Of a DNA stretch of 64,000 bases, positions 23,940-33,057 are shown in pieces. Below the pieces are notes generated by a model. That model saw nothing but the letters and a program-made list of their open reading frames with translations, was not told the origin of the DNA and did no database searches. This stretch comes from CATOSD01 sp965203135. Lineage in GTDB: Bacteria; Chloroflexota; Dehalococcoidia; Lucifugimonadales; CATOSD01. How positions within the stretch are numbered: position 1 is the first letter of the stretch; each line of letters starts with the position of its first letter. The stretch lies in assembly GCA_965203135.1 (NCBI GenBank), contig CBDBBO010000001.1:1550001-1614000 (forward strand), in the 5' to 3' direction. The position numbers and the translations under genes are program-made.

Positions 23940-25352
23940 ATGCAAAATCAGGACATCGCGTTGCTGTCACACCTTATGCGCCGCGCCGGCTTCGGCGCGA
24001 CACCCGACGAGCTGGAACGGTACGCCGAGATAGAGTACGAGGCGACCGTCGAGGAGCTTCTGCACCCCGAGAACATGCCGCCCGCGCTGGAGGACGAAGA
24101 CCTCATCCGCCGCTACCACGTCGACGCGAACGGCCTTCTCATCGTGGATAGCTGCCAGGCGTACCTCGTGTACCGGATGATCAACACGCGCCGCCCGCTG
24201 GAGGAGAAGCTGGCCCTGTTCTGGCACGGCATATTCGCCACCGGATACACCAAGCTCAACCAGCCCAAGGCGATCCTCAATCAGATAGAGATGTTCCGAC
24301 GGTACGGGTTCGGAAGGTTCCGGGACCTGCTCGTCGAGCTGTCCAGAGACCCCGCCATGATCTTCTGGCTGGACAACAAGGACAACCACAAGGACGCCGT
24401 AAACGAAAACTATGGGAGGGAGATCCTGGAGCTGTTCTCGATGGGCGTCGGCAACTACACCGAGGACGACGTGAGGCAGTGCTCCAGGGCCTTCACCGGA
24501 TGGACCATCCGCAACGCCGCACACCACACCGTGCGCACGGCGCAGGACTCGGTCTGGCCCTACGGCCGCCTGGACTGGCAGTACGAGTACCTGCCCGACG
24601 ACCACGACGACGGCGAGAAGCTGTTCCTGGGCCACCGGGGCGCCTTCGACGGCGAGGACGTCATCGACATCATCTGCGAACAGCCCGCGACCGCCCGGTT
24701 CATCTCTCGCCACCTCTACAACTACTTCGTAGCCGACGAGCCGCAGGTTCCCGCCTGGGAGACCGTGGCGCCGCGGGACCCCGCCGCCATCGACACGCTT
24801 GTCGATTCGTACTTCGAGAGCGGCGGCGATATCCGCGCCATGCTTCGCACACTCTTCAACTCCGACTTCTTCAAGAGCGCCCGGTTCGCCAAGGTCAAGA
24901 GCCCCGCGGAGATGGTCGTCGGCGCCGCGCGACAGTCCGGCGGCTTCGCCTTCCCCGAGGTGGAGGACATTCAGCTCGCGCTGGAGACCGGCAACATGGG
25001 CCAACTGCTCGTCGACCCGCCCAGCGTGGAGGGCTGGCACACCGGCCCGGAGTGGGTAACCACCGCGAGCCTCGTCAACCGCGTCAACTTCGCCGTGAAG
25101 CAGTTCGCCGACGAGACGAAGCCCGGCGTGAGAGCCATCATCGAGCGCGTCCAGGCGCGCGGGACAGACCAGACGCCGGAGCAACTGGTGGAGGGCTGCC
25201 TGGAGCTGATGGGGCCTATGGACGTCTCGACGAGCACGCGCGAGGAGCTGCTGGCCCACGCCGCGGATGCCAACGGCGACGGCGCGTCGGCGGAGCGGGT
25301 GAAGGGGCTGCTCCAGCTCATCGTCGCCACCCGCGAATACCAGATGGCCTGA
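23940..25352 (+). CDS. DUF1800 family protein
   Basis: A 470-residue protein with the DUF1800 pattern throughout: LLSHLMRRAGFGATPDELER, EKLALFWHGIFATGYTKLNQ, NENYGREILELFSMGVGNYTEDDVRQCSRAFTGW, and DPPSVEGWHTGPEWVTT. No signal peptide is visible, while many relatives are exported and paired with DUF1501 proteins; here the partner is an NHL-repeat protein 16 bases downstream. ATG 23940 has GAGGAGG at 9 bases. The function of the family is unknown. Confidence 0.9.
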   Translation: MQNQDIALLSHLMRRAGFGATPDELERYAEIEYEATVEELLHPENMPPALEDEDLIRRYHVDANGLLIVDSCQAYLVYRMINTRRPLEEKLALFWHGIFATGYTKLNQPKAILNQIEMFRRYGFGRFRDLLVELSRDPAMIFWLDNKDNHKDAVNENYGREILELFSMGVGNYTEDDVRQCSRAFTGWTIRNAAHHTVRTAQDSVWPYGRLDWQYEYLPDDHDDGEKLFLGHRGAFDGEDVIDIICEQPATARFISRHLYNYFVADEPQVPAWETVAPRDPAAIDTLVDSYFESGGDIRAMLRTLFNSDFFKSARFAKVKSPAEMVVGAARQSGGFAFPEVEDIQLALETGNMGQLLVDPPSVEGWHTGPEWVTTASLVNRVNFAVKQFADETKPGVRAIIERVQARGTDQTPEQLVEGCLELMGPMDVSTSTREELLAHAADANGDGASAERVKGLLQLIVATREYQMA

Positions 25353-25368
25353 GGCCAGGAGGCGCGCC

Positions 25369-26391
25369 ATGGTCACCACGGATCTGCAATACAGCTACAG
25401 CCACACCATAGGCATGTACGCGCTCCAGGGGCGGGGCTTCAACAACCCCGTCGACCTGGACTTCGGAAAAGACGGTCTGCTATACGTGCTCAATCGCGCG
25501 GGACCGGAGGTTTCCGCTCGGTTGCCCTACAAGCGCGTAACCATGTGCACCGTGGACGAGGACTACCTGGGCGAGTTCAGCAGCGGCGGCGTGGAGGACG
25601 GCCAGATGATGTGGCCCTCGTCGATTGCCCGCGACCGCGACGGCAACGTGTACGTGTCCGACGAGGCGCTACAGCGCATCACCATCTTCGACTCGCGAGG
25701 CCGGTACCTGGACAAGTGGGGAACCAGGGGCCGGGCCGACGGCGAGTTCAACCGGCCGTCGGGCATCGTCTTCGACCTGGACGGCAACCTGCTCGTCACC
25801 GACAGCCTCAACTGCCGAGTCCAGCGCTACACACGCGACGGCCGCTACCTGGAGTCCTGGGGCCGCCCCGGACGTGCCGACGGCGAGTTCAACCTTCCCT
25901 GGGGCATTCACGTGGACGCCGACGGTAGTGTGCTCGTGGCCGACTGGCGCAACGACCGGGTGCAGCGATTCGACGCCGGCGGGAGCCACGTCGCCACCTA
26001 CGGCGAGCCGGGGGACGCCGACGGTCGGTTCAACCGGCCCGCGGGCGTGGGCACCGACGCCGACGGCAACGTGTACGTGGCCGACTGGGGCAACGAGCGC
26101 GTGCAGGTGCTGGACCCCGACGGTGGCTTTCTCTTCAAGCTGCGCGGCGAGTCCGGCATATCCAAGTGGGGCTACGAGTATTTCGAGGCCAACACGGAGG
26201 AGCTGCGCGAGCGCCAGAACGCGAACATGGAGCCGGAGGTGGGACCCCTGGCTCGGGGCAGCTCACGAGAGGAGTCGGCCAACATCGAGAAGCTCTTCTG
26301 GGGTCCCACAGCCGCCAAGGTGGACGAGGAGGGCCGACTCTTCGTCGTCGAAAGCTGCCGCTTCCGCATCCAGGTGTACCAGCGCGCCTAG
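25369..26391 (+). CDS. NHL-repeat (six-bladed beta-propeller) protein
   Basis: A 340-residue protein made of NHL repeats. Units such as WGTRGRADGEFNRPSGIVFD, WGRPGRADGEFNLPWGIHVD and YGEPGDADGRFNRPAGVGTD each continue with DGN.YVAD..N.RVQ. Such propellers bind proteins, RNA or small molecules. No signal peptide or membrane anchor is seen. It is in the same transcript as DUF1800, so it may be that protein's partner. An unusual insert near residues 260-315 (EELRERQNANMEPEVGPLAR) breaks the repeats. Confidence 0.87.
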   Translation: MVTTDLQYSYSHTIGMYALQGRGFNNPVDLDFGKDGLLYVLNRAGPEVSARLPYKRVTMCTVDEDYLGEFSSGGVEDGQMMWPSSIARDRDGNVYVSDEALQRITIFDSRGRYLDKWGTRGRADGEFNRPSGIVFDLDGNLLVTDSLNCRVQRYTRDGRYLESWGRPGRADGEFNLPWGIHVDADGSVLVADWRNDRVQRFDAGGSHVATYGEPGDADGRFNRPAGVGTDADGNVYVADWGNERVQVLDPDGGFLFKLRGESGISKWGYEYFEANTEELRERQNANMEPEVGPLARGSSREESANIEKLFWGPTAAKVDEEGRLFVVESCRFRIQVYQRA

Positions 26392-26404
26392 CTCTTCCGC
26401 CGCG

Positions 26405-27319
26405 CTATGCCAATTGCCTGATCAGCGCCTTGAGGCGCTCCATACGGTACGCCTCCTGCGCGGAACCCCCGTATACGTGGGCCAGTAGCGCCGCCGTCTC
26501 CAGGCGGTACAACAAGTACGCCTCCGACTCCCGCTCCACCTTTCCGCGAGCCGATTCGTAACCGGCCCGGAAGTCCGCATCCAGACCCACTCCCTCGTCG
26601 GCCCTGGCGAGGTCGAACGCCGGGTCCCCGGCCAGCGAGTTTGCCGCGTCGACGATACCGGTTATGTTGACCGAGTCGCCCTCCAGCGTCGCCAGCATGT
26701 TCGCCGCCCTGAAGTCCATGTGCAGCAGGCGGGGCCGGGTGAGTGCGACCGCGCCTGCCCTTTCCGCGAGCGCGTCCACCTCTGCGTGGGTCATCAAGCC
26801 GTCTTTCGTGTAAGGCTCGAGGCGCCGGCGCAAACGGCGACCGAAGTAGCTGCCCCACGACTCCGCCGAAACCCGTGACAGCCGCCCGACGCCCTCGAGC
26901 CTCACGCTATGAATCGCGCCCAGCAGCGCTCCCATCTCCCATGCCACGGAGCGGCGTTGGTCGGCTGAGGCGAGGGGAAGCAAGTCGTCCAGTGGGACTC
27001 CGGGCAAATACGTGAAGAAAGCGTATGGGAACCCTACCGCAGCCTCGTCCGGTTCGAAGTGGATAGTCCTCGGTACCGGAAGATCTGGAAGCAGGCGGTA
27101 GAATTCTATCTCGTCGGCAAGGACGCTGCCCCAGTCTATCGGCCCCAGGTAGGACGAAACCAGGTTTCTCTGGCCGCGGAATACAACGGACTCCCCGTCG
27201 TGAAATTCGATCCGCCGCACGTCGAAGTCGAACCCGGCCTTGAGCGGTTGAATGTCGCGCACGGCTCGCTCGGGAAAAGCCGATACGACCGCCGCCTCGA
27301 TCTCACGGCGCTCCAGCAA
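26405..27319 (-). CDS. Aminoglycoside phosphotransferase-fold kinase
   Basis: A 304-residue small-molecule kinase fold. The catalytic loop is LLHMDFRAANMLA (H-x-D-x4-N) and the metal-binding Asp is in ITGIVDAANSLAGDPAFDLA. The N-lobe has VVFRGQRNL, and FFTYLPGVPLDDLLPL is the hinge. In the hinge-side position where these kinases have Lys, an Arg is present (VVFRGQ). Substrates of the family include antibiotics, choline, homoserine and sugars, so no substrate is assigned and drug resistance should not be assumed. It is convergent with the NHL gene. Confidence 0.85.
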   Translation of the reverse strand: MLERREIEAAVVSAFPERAVRDIQPLKAGFDFDVRRIEFHDGESVVFRGQRNLVSSYLGPIDWGSVLADEIEFYRLLPDLPVPRTIHFEPDEAAVGFPYAFFTYLPGVPLDDLLPLASADQRRSVAWEMGALLGAIHSVRLEGVGRLSRVSAESWGSYFGRRLRRRLEPYTKDGLMTHAEVDALAERAGAVALTRPRLLHMDFRAANMLATLEGDSVNITGIVDAANSLAGDPAFDLARADEGVGLDADFRAGYESARGKVERESEAYLLYRLETAALLAHVYGGSAQEAYRMERLKALIRQLA

Positions 27320-27334
27320 CGTGGATCCGCCGCG

Positions 27335-27814
27335 CTACGCCAGGCGCCCGAACTCGCTCCGGTAGTACATCAGCGGGCCGCCGCTGTCGTTCAGCCTGAT
27401 CTCGTCAACCTCGCCAATGAAGATGGTGTGGTCTCCGGCGACGTGATCGACCACCACGCGGCAGTCTAGGCTTGCCAGGCTGTCCTCTATGACCGCGGCG
27501 CCCGTCTCGGTGAAGCTGAGTGGGACGTCGAAGGATGTGTCGCGACGCTCCGGGGGCATTGCGAAGTGCTCGGCTATCCCCCGCTGTTCGACGTTGAGGA
27601 TGTTGATGCAAAAGCGGCGGCTTTCGGAGATGTGCTCGTGGCTGTGGCGGTTGTGGCCCACGCATACCAGCGCGAGCATGGGGTCCATGGAAACCGAGCA
27701 GATGCCCTGGGCCGTCATGCCGTGTACGTCGCCGCCACGCTCTATCGACGTTACCACCGACACACCGGTTGCGAACCTGGCCCAGGCTTGTCGAAATTGC
27801 TCGGAGTCGACCAA
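27335..27814 (-). CDS. Flavin reductase-like domain protein
   Basis: A 159-residue FMN-binding split-barrel protein: QAWARFATGVSVVTSIE, VHGMTAQGICSVSMDPMLALVCV, and FCINILNVEQRGIAEHFA are typical of the reductase component of two-component monooxygenases. GDHTIFIGEVDEI is the C-terminal motif. TTG 27814 is preceded by GAGAGG at 7 bases; an earlier ATG frame is less likely. The oxygenase partner is not next to it, although a luciferase-like oxidoreductase lies at 60.7 kb. Confidence 0.83.
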   Translation of the reverse strand: MVDSEQFRQAWARFATGVSVVTSIERGGDVHGMTAQGICSVSMDPMLALVCVGHNRHSHEHISESRRFCINILNVEQRGIAEHFAMPPERRDTSFDVPLSFTETGAAVIEDSLASLDCRVVVDHVAGDHTIFIGEVDEIRLNDSGGPLMYYRSEFGRLA

Positions 27815-27939
27815 CGAGGCACCTCTCGCGTGTTGATTGTAGCTGGGGGACGTGGGCACGGCCGCCGGTTGGGCCGCGGCGGCCTCAACTTACCACAAAG
27901 GGGTCATTCGTCGCGAACGTCTGGCCGTGCGGGGGCGGT

Positions 27940-28200
27940 CTATTCGTCCTCCACGCCCTGTTCTTTGAGAAAGTCGAGCGCTTCCCGGACAGTGGTTATC
28001 TGCTCGGCCTGCTCATCGGAGATCTCGAGCTGGTTGCCGTCGGTGCTGAACTCCTCCTCGAACGCCATAATGAGCTCCACCAGATCCAGGGAGTCGGCGT
28101 TGAGGTCCTCTGTGAACGAAGAGTCGAGTTCCACTTCCTCGAGCTCTACGGCGAGTTTATCGGCGACCAACGCCTGAACGCGCTCGAGAACTGTTGCCAT
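27940..28200 (-). CDS. acpP: Acyl carrier protein
   Basis: An 86-residue ACP. DLNADSLDLVELIMAFEEEF holds the Ser that takes 4'-phosphopantetheine. The sequence is acidic and four-helical as expected. It carries fatty acyl chains during synthesis, in line with fabD upstream. It is the last gene of the yceD–rpmF–fabD–nusB–acpP run; a 98-base gap follows nusB. Confidence 0.94.
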   Translation of the reverse strand: MATVLERVQALVADKLAVELEEVELDSSFTEDLNADSLDLVELIMAFEEEFSTDGNQLEISDEQAEQITTVREALDFLKEQGVEDE

Positions 28201-28298
28201 TTTGCCACCTCCAAGGCATAAAACCAGCCAAAGTCCGAATTGAGTTGTGCGCCCGTGCCGCCTGTGGGCGCCGGCGGGCTATGGGTCAACTGAGGCTG

Positions 28299-28739
28299 TC
28301 AGGCCCCCACCCTTTCCAGCAGCGAACCGAGCACGCCGTTTACAAATTTGGGCGAGTTGTCGGAGCCAAAGGCTTTCGCCAGCTCCACCGCTTCGTTGAT
28401 GGCCACTCTAGGGGGCGTCTCACCGCCAAACATTATCTCATAAATCGCCACGCTAAGTATATTTCTGTCCACGAGCGCCATCTGGTGAATAGGCCAACTC
28501 GGGGCCAGCTCCTCGATAGGCGCGTCGATCTGCTCTTTGTGGCACAGCACGCCCCGCACCAGGCCGAGGGCGAACTCCTCGGCCTGCCTGGTAAGGCCGA
28601 GCTCGGCGGATACGTTCGCAAAGGCCTCGTAGGGGTCGTGGGCTACGGCGCTGGCCTCGTACAACGTCTGCAGCGCTGCCAGGCGCGCCATGCGTCTGAC
28701 GCCGGGTCGCTCGGACGTCCCGCGCGCGTCAGTAGACAT
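28299..28739 (-). CDS. nusB: Transcription antitermination factor NusB
   Basis: A 146-residue RNA-binding protein that joins NusE/S10 on boxA RNA in rRNA antitermination. Typical segments: RRMARLAALQTLYEA, EEFALGLVRGV, MALVDRNILSVAIYEI and PRVAINEAVELAKAFGSDNSPKFVNGVLG. The length fits. It lies between fabD and acpP, on the same strand. Confidence 0.92.
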   Translation of the reverse strand: MSTDARGTSERPGVRRMARLAALQTLYEASAVAHDPYEAFANVSAELGLTRQAEEFALGLVRGVLCHKEQIDAPIEELAPSWPIHQMALVDRNILSVAIYEIMFGGETPPRVAINEAVELAKAFGSDNSPKFVNGVLGSLLERVGA

Positions 28740-28806
28740 GGGTCACCGATTGTTCAGGCAACGCTTACCTCAGTCCGCTCCGCGCAACTCTCCCGGGCAC
28801 GGTCGG

Positions 28807-29766
28807 CTAGTTTGCGTGCAGCTTGAGAATGGAGTCGATGTCGCCCACGCTCGACACCTTGGCGCGCTTGTCGATGCGCTTGATCATGCCGCCGAGCGCC
28901 CTTCCCGGGCCGATCTCGAGGAAGTCGACTATGCCCGAACCAATCATGTGGTCGACGGAGCGCTTCCACTGCACGCAACCGCAGATCTGGGCCGCAAGCT
29001 CCTGCTTCACGCTCTCGGCAGTAGTGAGGGGCTGGCCCGTGCAGTTGGCCACTATCGGCACCTGTGGGTCTTTGAAGTCGAGCTTGTCTATAGCCTCGAT
29101 GAGTCCGGCGCGGGCCGGCTCCATGAGGCCGGAGTGGAACGCGCCGCCTACGCTCAGCGGCACGACCCTCTTGGCGCCGCGCGCGGTAGCCAGATCGAGC
29201 GCCACGGCAACCGCCATCCGTTCGCCGCTTATGACGATCTGCTCGGCGGTATTGATATTGGAGACGTAGGTCCCAGTCTCCCTGGCTATCTCCTCGATCG
29301 TCATCTCGTCGAGACCCAGCACCGCCGCCATGGTCCCCGGGTTGCTCTCGCACGCTTCCTGCATCAGCAGGCCGCGCGTCCTGACGAGCTGTGCGGTCTC
29401 GGCCACGTTCAGCACGCCCGCGACGGCCAGGGCGGTGTACTCGCCCAGGCTGTGACCCGCCATCAGCAGCGGCTGGGGCATACGCTCGTTGCCGAGATGT
29501 TCTTCCATGGCCTTCATGCAGGCCAGACTGACGGCCATGATGGCCGGCTGCGCGTTGACCGTCTGGCGCAGATCGTCCTCGGGGCCGTTGAACATAAGGT
29601 CCGCGAGCGGCCGCTCCAGCGCGTCGTCCACTCGCCGGAAAACCTCGCGCGCCGCCGGCGAGCGGTCGAACAGTTCGCGACCCATGCCGACGGCCTGCGC
29701 ACCTTGGCCCGGGAACAGGAACCCGACTTTGGCCGCGTTGGCGTCTGTCTTGAGTCTCAGTGTCAT
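28807..29766 (-). CDS. fabD: Malonyl-CoA:ACP transacylase
   Basis: A 319-residue enzyme that moves malonyl groups from CoA to ACP. FLFPGQGAQAVGMGREL is N-terminal, AGHSLGEYTALAVAG has the catalytic Ser and VGGAFHSGLMEPA the catalytic His; Arg and Gln of the family are also present. It lies 63 bases after rpmF and 67 before nusB. No fabH, plsX, fabG or fabF is in the window. Confidence 0.94.
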   Translation of the reverse strand: MTLRLKTDANAAKVGFLFPGQGAQAVGMGRELFDRSPAAREVFRRVDDALERPLADLMFNGPEDDLRQTVNAQPAIMAVSLACMKAMEEHLGNERMPQPLLMAGHSLGEYTALAVAGVLNVAETAQLVRTRGLLMQEACESNPGTMAAVLGLDEMTIEEIARETGTYVSNINTAEQIVISGERMAVAVALDLATARGAKRVVPLSVGGAFHSGLMEPARAGLIEAIDKLDFKDPQVPIVANCTGQPLTTAESVKQELAAQICGCVQWKRSVDHMIGSGIVDFLEIGPGRALGGMIKRIDKRAKVSSVGDIDSILKLHAN

Positions 29767-29829
29767 AGTGCGCCTCCTGCGCTGCTCAGATGGGACTGAA
29801 CTCGGTCGCAGCCTGCGAGGACTGGGCGA

Positions 29830-30009
29830 TTAGCCGACGACGGCCACCTGCCGGCCGTTGTAGTAGTTACAGCTTGGACAGGCCCGGTGGGGCAGCTTGG
29901 GCAAGCGACACTGAGGGCAGTCCGAAAGTGTGACCGGCCTCAGCCCGAAGTGCGCCGTGCGGCCTCCCTTACGCTTCTTGGAATGTTTCTTCTTTGGCAG
30001 TGGGGGCAT
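29830..30009 (-). CDS. rpmF: Large ribosomal subunit protein bL32
   Basis: A 59-residue protein: PPLPKKKHSKKRKGGRTA, then a zinc-ribbon with two CxxC pairs (CPQCRLPKLPHRACPSC). This is the zinc-binding form of L32. The ATG has GGAG 7 bases upstream. It follows the DUF177 gene, the usual arrangement. Confidence 0.95.
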   Translation of the reverse strand: MPPLPKKKHSKKRKGGRTAHFGLRPVTLSDCPQCRLPKLPHRACPSCNYYNGRQVAVVG

Positions 30010-30065
30010 TGGGAATCTCCAGGTTAGATAGGGCGTAGAATCGCCTGTTTCCGGAACGGTCCGGA

Positions 30066-30593
30066 TCAGTCGTCGCCTCCGGTCGACACCAGCTTCAGAA
30101 GCTCGTCCCAACGCGGATCGGTTCGAGGCGTCTCGCAGACGCACGGGGCCTCGTTCAAGTCTGCTCCGCAGCCGGTGCACAAACCGGCGCAGTCATTGCC
30201 GCACGTTGGCTTCATGGGAATACCGAGATAAGAATACTGCCTCACGGCCTCCGTGATGTCAAGAATCTGGTCGGGGCCGATGAGGAATCCATCCTCCTCG
30301 CTCTCCGGCCAAGTGTCGATCGCCACGTTCTCAGACGGGGCGGCAAACTCGTCGTCTATTGTAATGGGCACCGGCTGGTGATACTCGCGAAGGCACCTGC
30401 TGCACTGGCAGGCCGCCGAAGTGTCCAGCCGACCGCTCACCCAGATTCCTTTGTCGGTGCGCATCAACCTGACGCTACCGAACACGCGGCCGGTTGGCAC
30501 GCCGCCCGCCTCCGTTTCCACCGGCTCGTCCATCTGATAGTACCGGGTGGAGCCGATGCCCTCTTTCATAAGTTGGGCAACGTTGAAGTGCAT
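30066..30593 (-). CDS. DUF177/YceD family protein
   Basis: A 175-residue protein of the family usually found before rpmF. Cys pairs CQCSRCLREY and CGNDCAGLCTGCGADLN, with a final CVC, form probable metal sites; YLGIPMKPTC is the family's middle motif. Members take part in 23S rRNA/ribosome assembly in some bacteria and plastids. ATG 30593 follows GGAGG. The in-frame upstream ATG at 30659 lies over the promoter -10/-35 region and is rejected. Confidence 0.85.
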   Translation of the reverse strand: MHFNVAQLMKEGIGSTRYYQMDEPVETEAGGVPTGRVFGSVRLMRTDKGIWVSGRLDTSAACQCSRCLREYHQPVPITIDDEFAAPSENVAIDTWPESEEDGFLIGPDQILDITEAVRQYSYLGIPMKPTCGNDCAGLCTGCGADLNEAPCVCETPRTDPRWDELLKLVSTGGDD

Positions 30594-30640
30594 CTTAACC
30601 GCCTCCACCCGCACTATCCCGCTCCAAAGTTTGAGAGGAT

Positions 30641-30669
30641 ATTCTAGGGCTGACGCCACCTTGTGTCAA
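30641..30669 (-). promoter_or_regulatory. Strong promoter of the yceD–rpmF–fabD–nusB–acpP run
   Basis: Minus strand: TTGACA (30669-30664, 6/6), 17-base spacer, TAGAAT (30646-30641, 5/6). Transcription would start near 30634, about 40 bases before ATG 30593. Confidence 0.85.
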
Positions 30670-30717
30670 GACGCCAGGCTCCGCCCCTGCCCTGCCGCGA
30701 AGCCTTCCCGCCGGGCC

Positions 30718-31416
30718 TCACAGCCAGATCAGCGCGAGCGTGACGACCCCTCCCAACAGCAGCGCCACCGCCCAGAACAGGTCCACGTTGATCCAGCCGC
30801 GCCTCAAGAACGCCAGGCCCACCTTCTTGTAGACCACCATGGCGATGACGAACATCACCAGCAGCATTGCCAGCGTGTGTATGCCGAGGCCGATGCCCCA
30901 CGCCACCGACGTGTCGGCCAGGTCCAGGAAGTCGGCGTGGTGCGCCAGGTCGCCCAGTTGGTGCTGGCGCTCCTCCAGGTTCAGGATTATCGGCGCCAGC
31001 ATCAGCCCCGCGCCGTGCGACGTTGCCATCAGAAACGACCAGAAGATGAGGTCTCTGGAGCTGACCTGCATCCCCACCCACCTGGGATGCCGGTAGTAGC
31101 GGAACACCTTGTACGCGCCGAAGAGCAGCAGCGTGACGCCGGCGAGTATCCTCACCCAGTCGAGCGGAACGAACGCGCCTACGACCAGCAGCGAGACGGC
31201 CACGACCACCAGCGAGGCGGCGTGGCCGATGGTGATAAACGCGAGCGCCCGGGATACGGCCCAGGCGCTCCGTTGTTGCAGTCCCAGCGCCACCGCGAAC
31301 AGCCAGCCCATGGCCGGGTTCAGGCCGTGGAAGGCTCCCAGCGCGGCCAAGCCGGCCAGCGCCCCCAGGGACGCCAGCGCGGCAGGCTCAACGTGGGCGA
31401 GCGGCGATAGGAGCAT
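30718..31416 (-). CDS. Polytopic membrane protein, RcnA/LysE-like
   Basis: A 232-residue protein with six hydrophobic segments. GAFHGLNPAMGWLFAVALGLQ near the N terminus resembles the H-x2-N-P motif of nickel/cobalt and LysE-type exporters, and ATSHGAGLMLAPIILNL is a second conserved membrane motif with His. It starts 12 bases after the SBP56 gene and is probably in the same transcript. The transported substrate is not known. Confidence 0.7.
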   Translation of the reverse strand: MLLSPLAHVEPAALASLGALAGLAALGAFHGLNPAMGWLFAVALGLQQRSAWAVSRALAFITIGHAASLVVVAVSLLVVGAFVPLDWVRILAGVTLLLFGAYKVFRYYRHPRWVGMQVSSRDLIFWSFLMATSHGAGLMLAPIILNLEERQHQLGDLAHHADFLDLADTSVAWGIGLGIHTLAMLLVMFVIAMVVYKKVGLAFLRRGWINVDLFWAVALLLGGVVTLALIWL

Positions 31417-31428
31417 CCAGTGGACGCT

Positions 31429-32808
31429 CTACGGGTAGCAGAAAGAGTCGGACGAGGCGTCCCCTCCCTCGAGTCGCAGCTGGTGCGCCCTGGTGCTTCC
31501 GAAGTCGACGAAGAAGTCCGGGTCCAGCTCCATGCCGCCCTCGGGGTTGGTGTCCATCTTGATCATCCAGCCCGTCATGTCGTCGTAGAACACGTCGTCC
31601 CAGGAGCTGTACAGCGAGTTGGTGGCGTACACCCGCCGCCCGTCCCGGCTGATTTCCACCATCTGCGGCGCGCCCACCAGCGGCCCGGCGGAGGGATGCT
31701 CGGCCTTCCTCACGACGCCGCCCGCCTGCACCGTGCCCGTAAGCTCGGGATTGAACGGGTCGGACACGTCGTACTGGCGAAGCTCGCCCGTCCCCCAGCA
31801 GGAGACGTAGAGGAACTTGTCGTCCACCGACAGGTCCAGGTCGGTGATCAGCGGCGGCACCGCGCCCAGCGGCTTCAGGGCGTCGGGAAGCACGTCGGCG
31901 TCGGCAGGCTCGGCCGGAATCTCGATCACTTTCTTCGCGGCCCACTTGCCGTTCTCGCGGTACCAGGTGAACACGGATCCCGACAGGTTACTGGCGTTGA
32001 CCACCACGCCGACGAACCCGTAGGATTCGGTGGGCGCGTGGGCGGGCCGCAGCTCCAGCGCCATCTGGTGCTCGGAGCCCAGATCGACCTCCTGCACGTG
32101 CCGGCGGCGGCGCAGGTCCCAGAAGTGTATCTTGTGGCCGTAGTTGTGGTTCACGATGTGTTCGAGCACAGGGCCGTTCTCGAACATGTCCGGCGTGCCC
32201 CACTCGCTGGTGATGGCGACGTCCAGCCCCATGTGCCACCAGAAGTCGTAGGACATCTGCTGCGTGCCCCGGTCCAGCTCCCAGCGGCCCAGCGGCTCGA
32301 AAGTGTTGTGGTCGATGCGCATGATGCCGCCGGGCGCTCCGCCGTCCGCGGAGCCGATGCCGTTCAGGTAGATGGCGTCGGGGCCGCAGTGGACGGTGTG
32401 AAGCCGGCTGTAGCCCGTGCGCTCGAAGATGACATCGGACTCGATCGTCTTGACCAGCTTGGGATTGTACGGATCCGGCTTGGTGTCCAGGATGTAGATG
32501 CGGGACGTCCGCAGTGTCGGGACGACGAGGTAGCGGCGCTCCAGGTGAGGGTGAGGTGCGTATGGACAGAGCGCGGAGCTACAGGCGTTCCAACCGAAGT
32601 GGTGCAGTTCGTCGCCGACGTTGGGCATCTCGACGGTGCTTACTATCTTGCTGTAGTTGGAGGATTCCGGGTCGAGGTCCACGACCGACATGCTGTCGGG
32701 TCGCCCATCCACGTTGAGGCCGGCGACGTACCCCAGCCGTTCAGGCGGGGCCTTAGTAGCCATCTCGGGCGACGGATAAAAGGTAGGGTCCGGTTGGATC
32801 AGGGCCAA
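31429..32808 (-). CDS. Selenium-binding protein 56 family (methanethiol oxidase-like)
   Basis: A 459-residue beta-propeller protein. Family features: ELHHFGWNACSS, RYLVVPTLRTSRIYILDT, SRLHTVHCGPDAIYLNG, DFWWHMGLDVAITSEWG, GHKIHFWDLRRR, HQMALELRPAH. In the family's usual CSSC pair the second Cys is displaced (CSSALCPY). The His residues are the copper ligands of methanethiol oxidase, which turns methanethiol into formaldehyde, sulfide and peroxide; that activity is plausible here given the sulfur genes at 50-54 kb. TTG 32808 has AGGTG 6 bases upstream. Confidence 0.87.
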   Translation of the reverse strand: MALIQPDPTFYPSPEMATKAPPERLGYVAGLNVDGRPDSMSVVDLDPESSNYSKIVSTVEMPNVGDELHHFGWNACSSALCPYAPHPHLERRYLVVPTLRTSRIYILDTKPDPYNPKLVKTIESDVIFERTGYSRLHTVHCGPDAIYLNGIGSADGGAPGGIMRIDHNTFEPLGRWELDRGTQQMSYDFWWHMGLDVAITSEWGTPDMFENGPVLEHIVNHNYGHKIHFWDLRRRRHVQEVDLGSEHQMALELRPAHAPTESYGFVGVVVNASNLSGSVFTWYRENGKWAAKKVIEIPAEPADADVLPDALKPLGAVPPLITDLDLSVDDKFLYVSCWGTGELRQYDVSDPFNPELTGTVQAGGVVRKAEHPSAGPLVGAPQMVEISRDGRRVYATNSLYSSWDDVFYDDMTGWMIKMDTNPEGGMELDPDFFVDFGSTRAHQLRLEGGDASSDSFCYP

Positions 32809-32840
32809 AGCTGCACCTCGTAAAAGATCAGGATGAGCGC

Positions 32841-32869
32841 ATTTTAGGGTATGCGGCGCAGGCATTCAA
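32841..32869 (-). promoter_or_regulatory. Promoter of the SBP56 gene
   Basis: Minus strand: TTGAAT (32869-32864, 4/6), 17-base spacer, TAAAAT (32846-32841, 5/6). Leader about 26 bases. Confidence 0.6.
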
Positions 32870-33057
32870 GTTGACCACAGCCGCGCCGTCCTTGCGATAC
32901 CGCGCTCCGGATGTAAGAGCATACCGCCGTTTCGCCAGCGGATAGGTCTTGAGGGCGACGCCGGGTTGCATCGTCCCACACGCTGGATTAACCTTCCCAG
33001 CACCGGGCGGGGGCCGTTGACTCTGCCCGCGGGATACTGCCACCAGGAGGCGCGGCT

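Noticed and set aside
23967..25379. Long open frame (470 residues) on the minus strand over the DUF1800 gene
   Set aside because: It is the antisense shadow of DUF1800: GC-rich codon bias opens this frame, and its translation has no domain features.
26405..27319. Calling the phosphotransferase-fold protein an antibiotic-resistance gene
   Set aside because: The kinase fold covers many metabolic substrates, and nothing in the sequence or context points to drugs.
27335..27859. ATG 27859 as start of the flavin reductase
   Set aside because: The extra residues are not family-like and GAGAGG points to TTG 27814.
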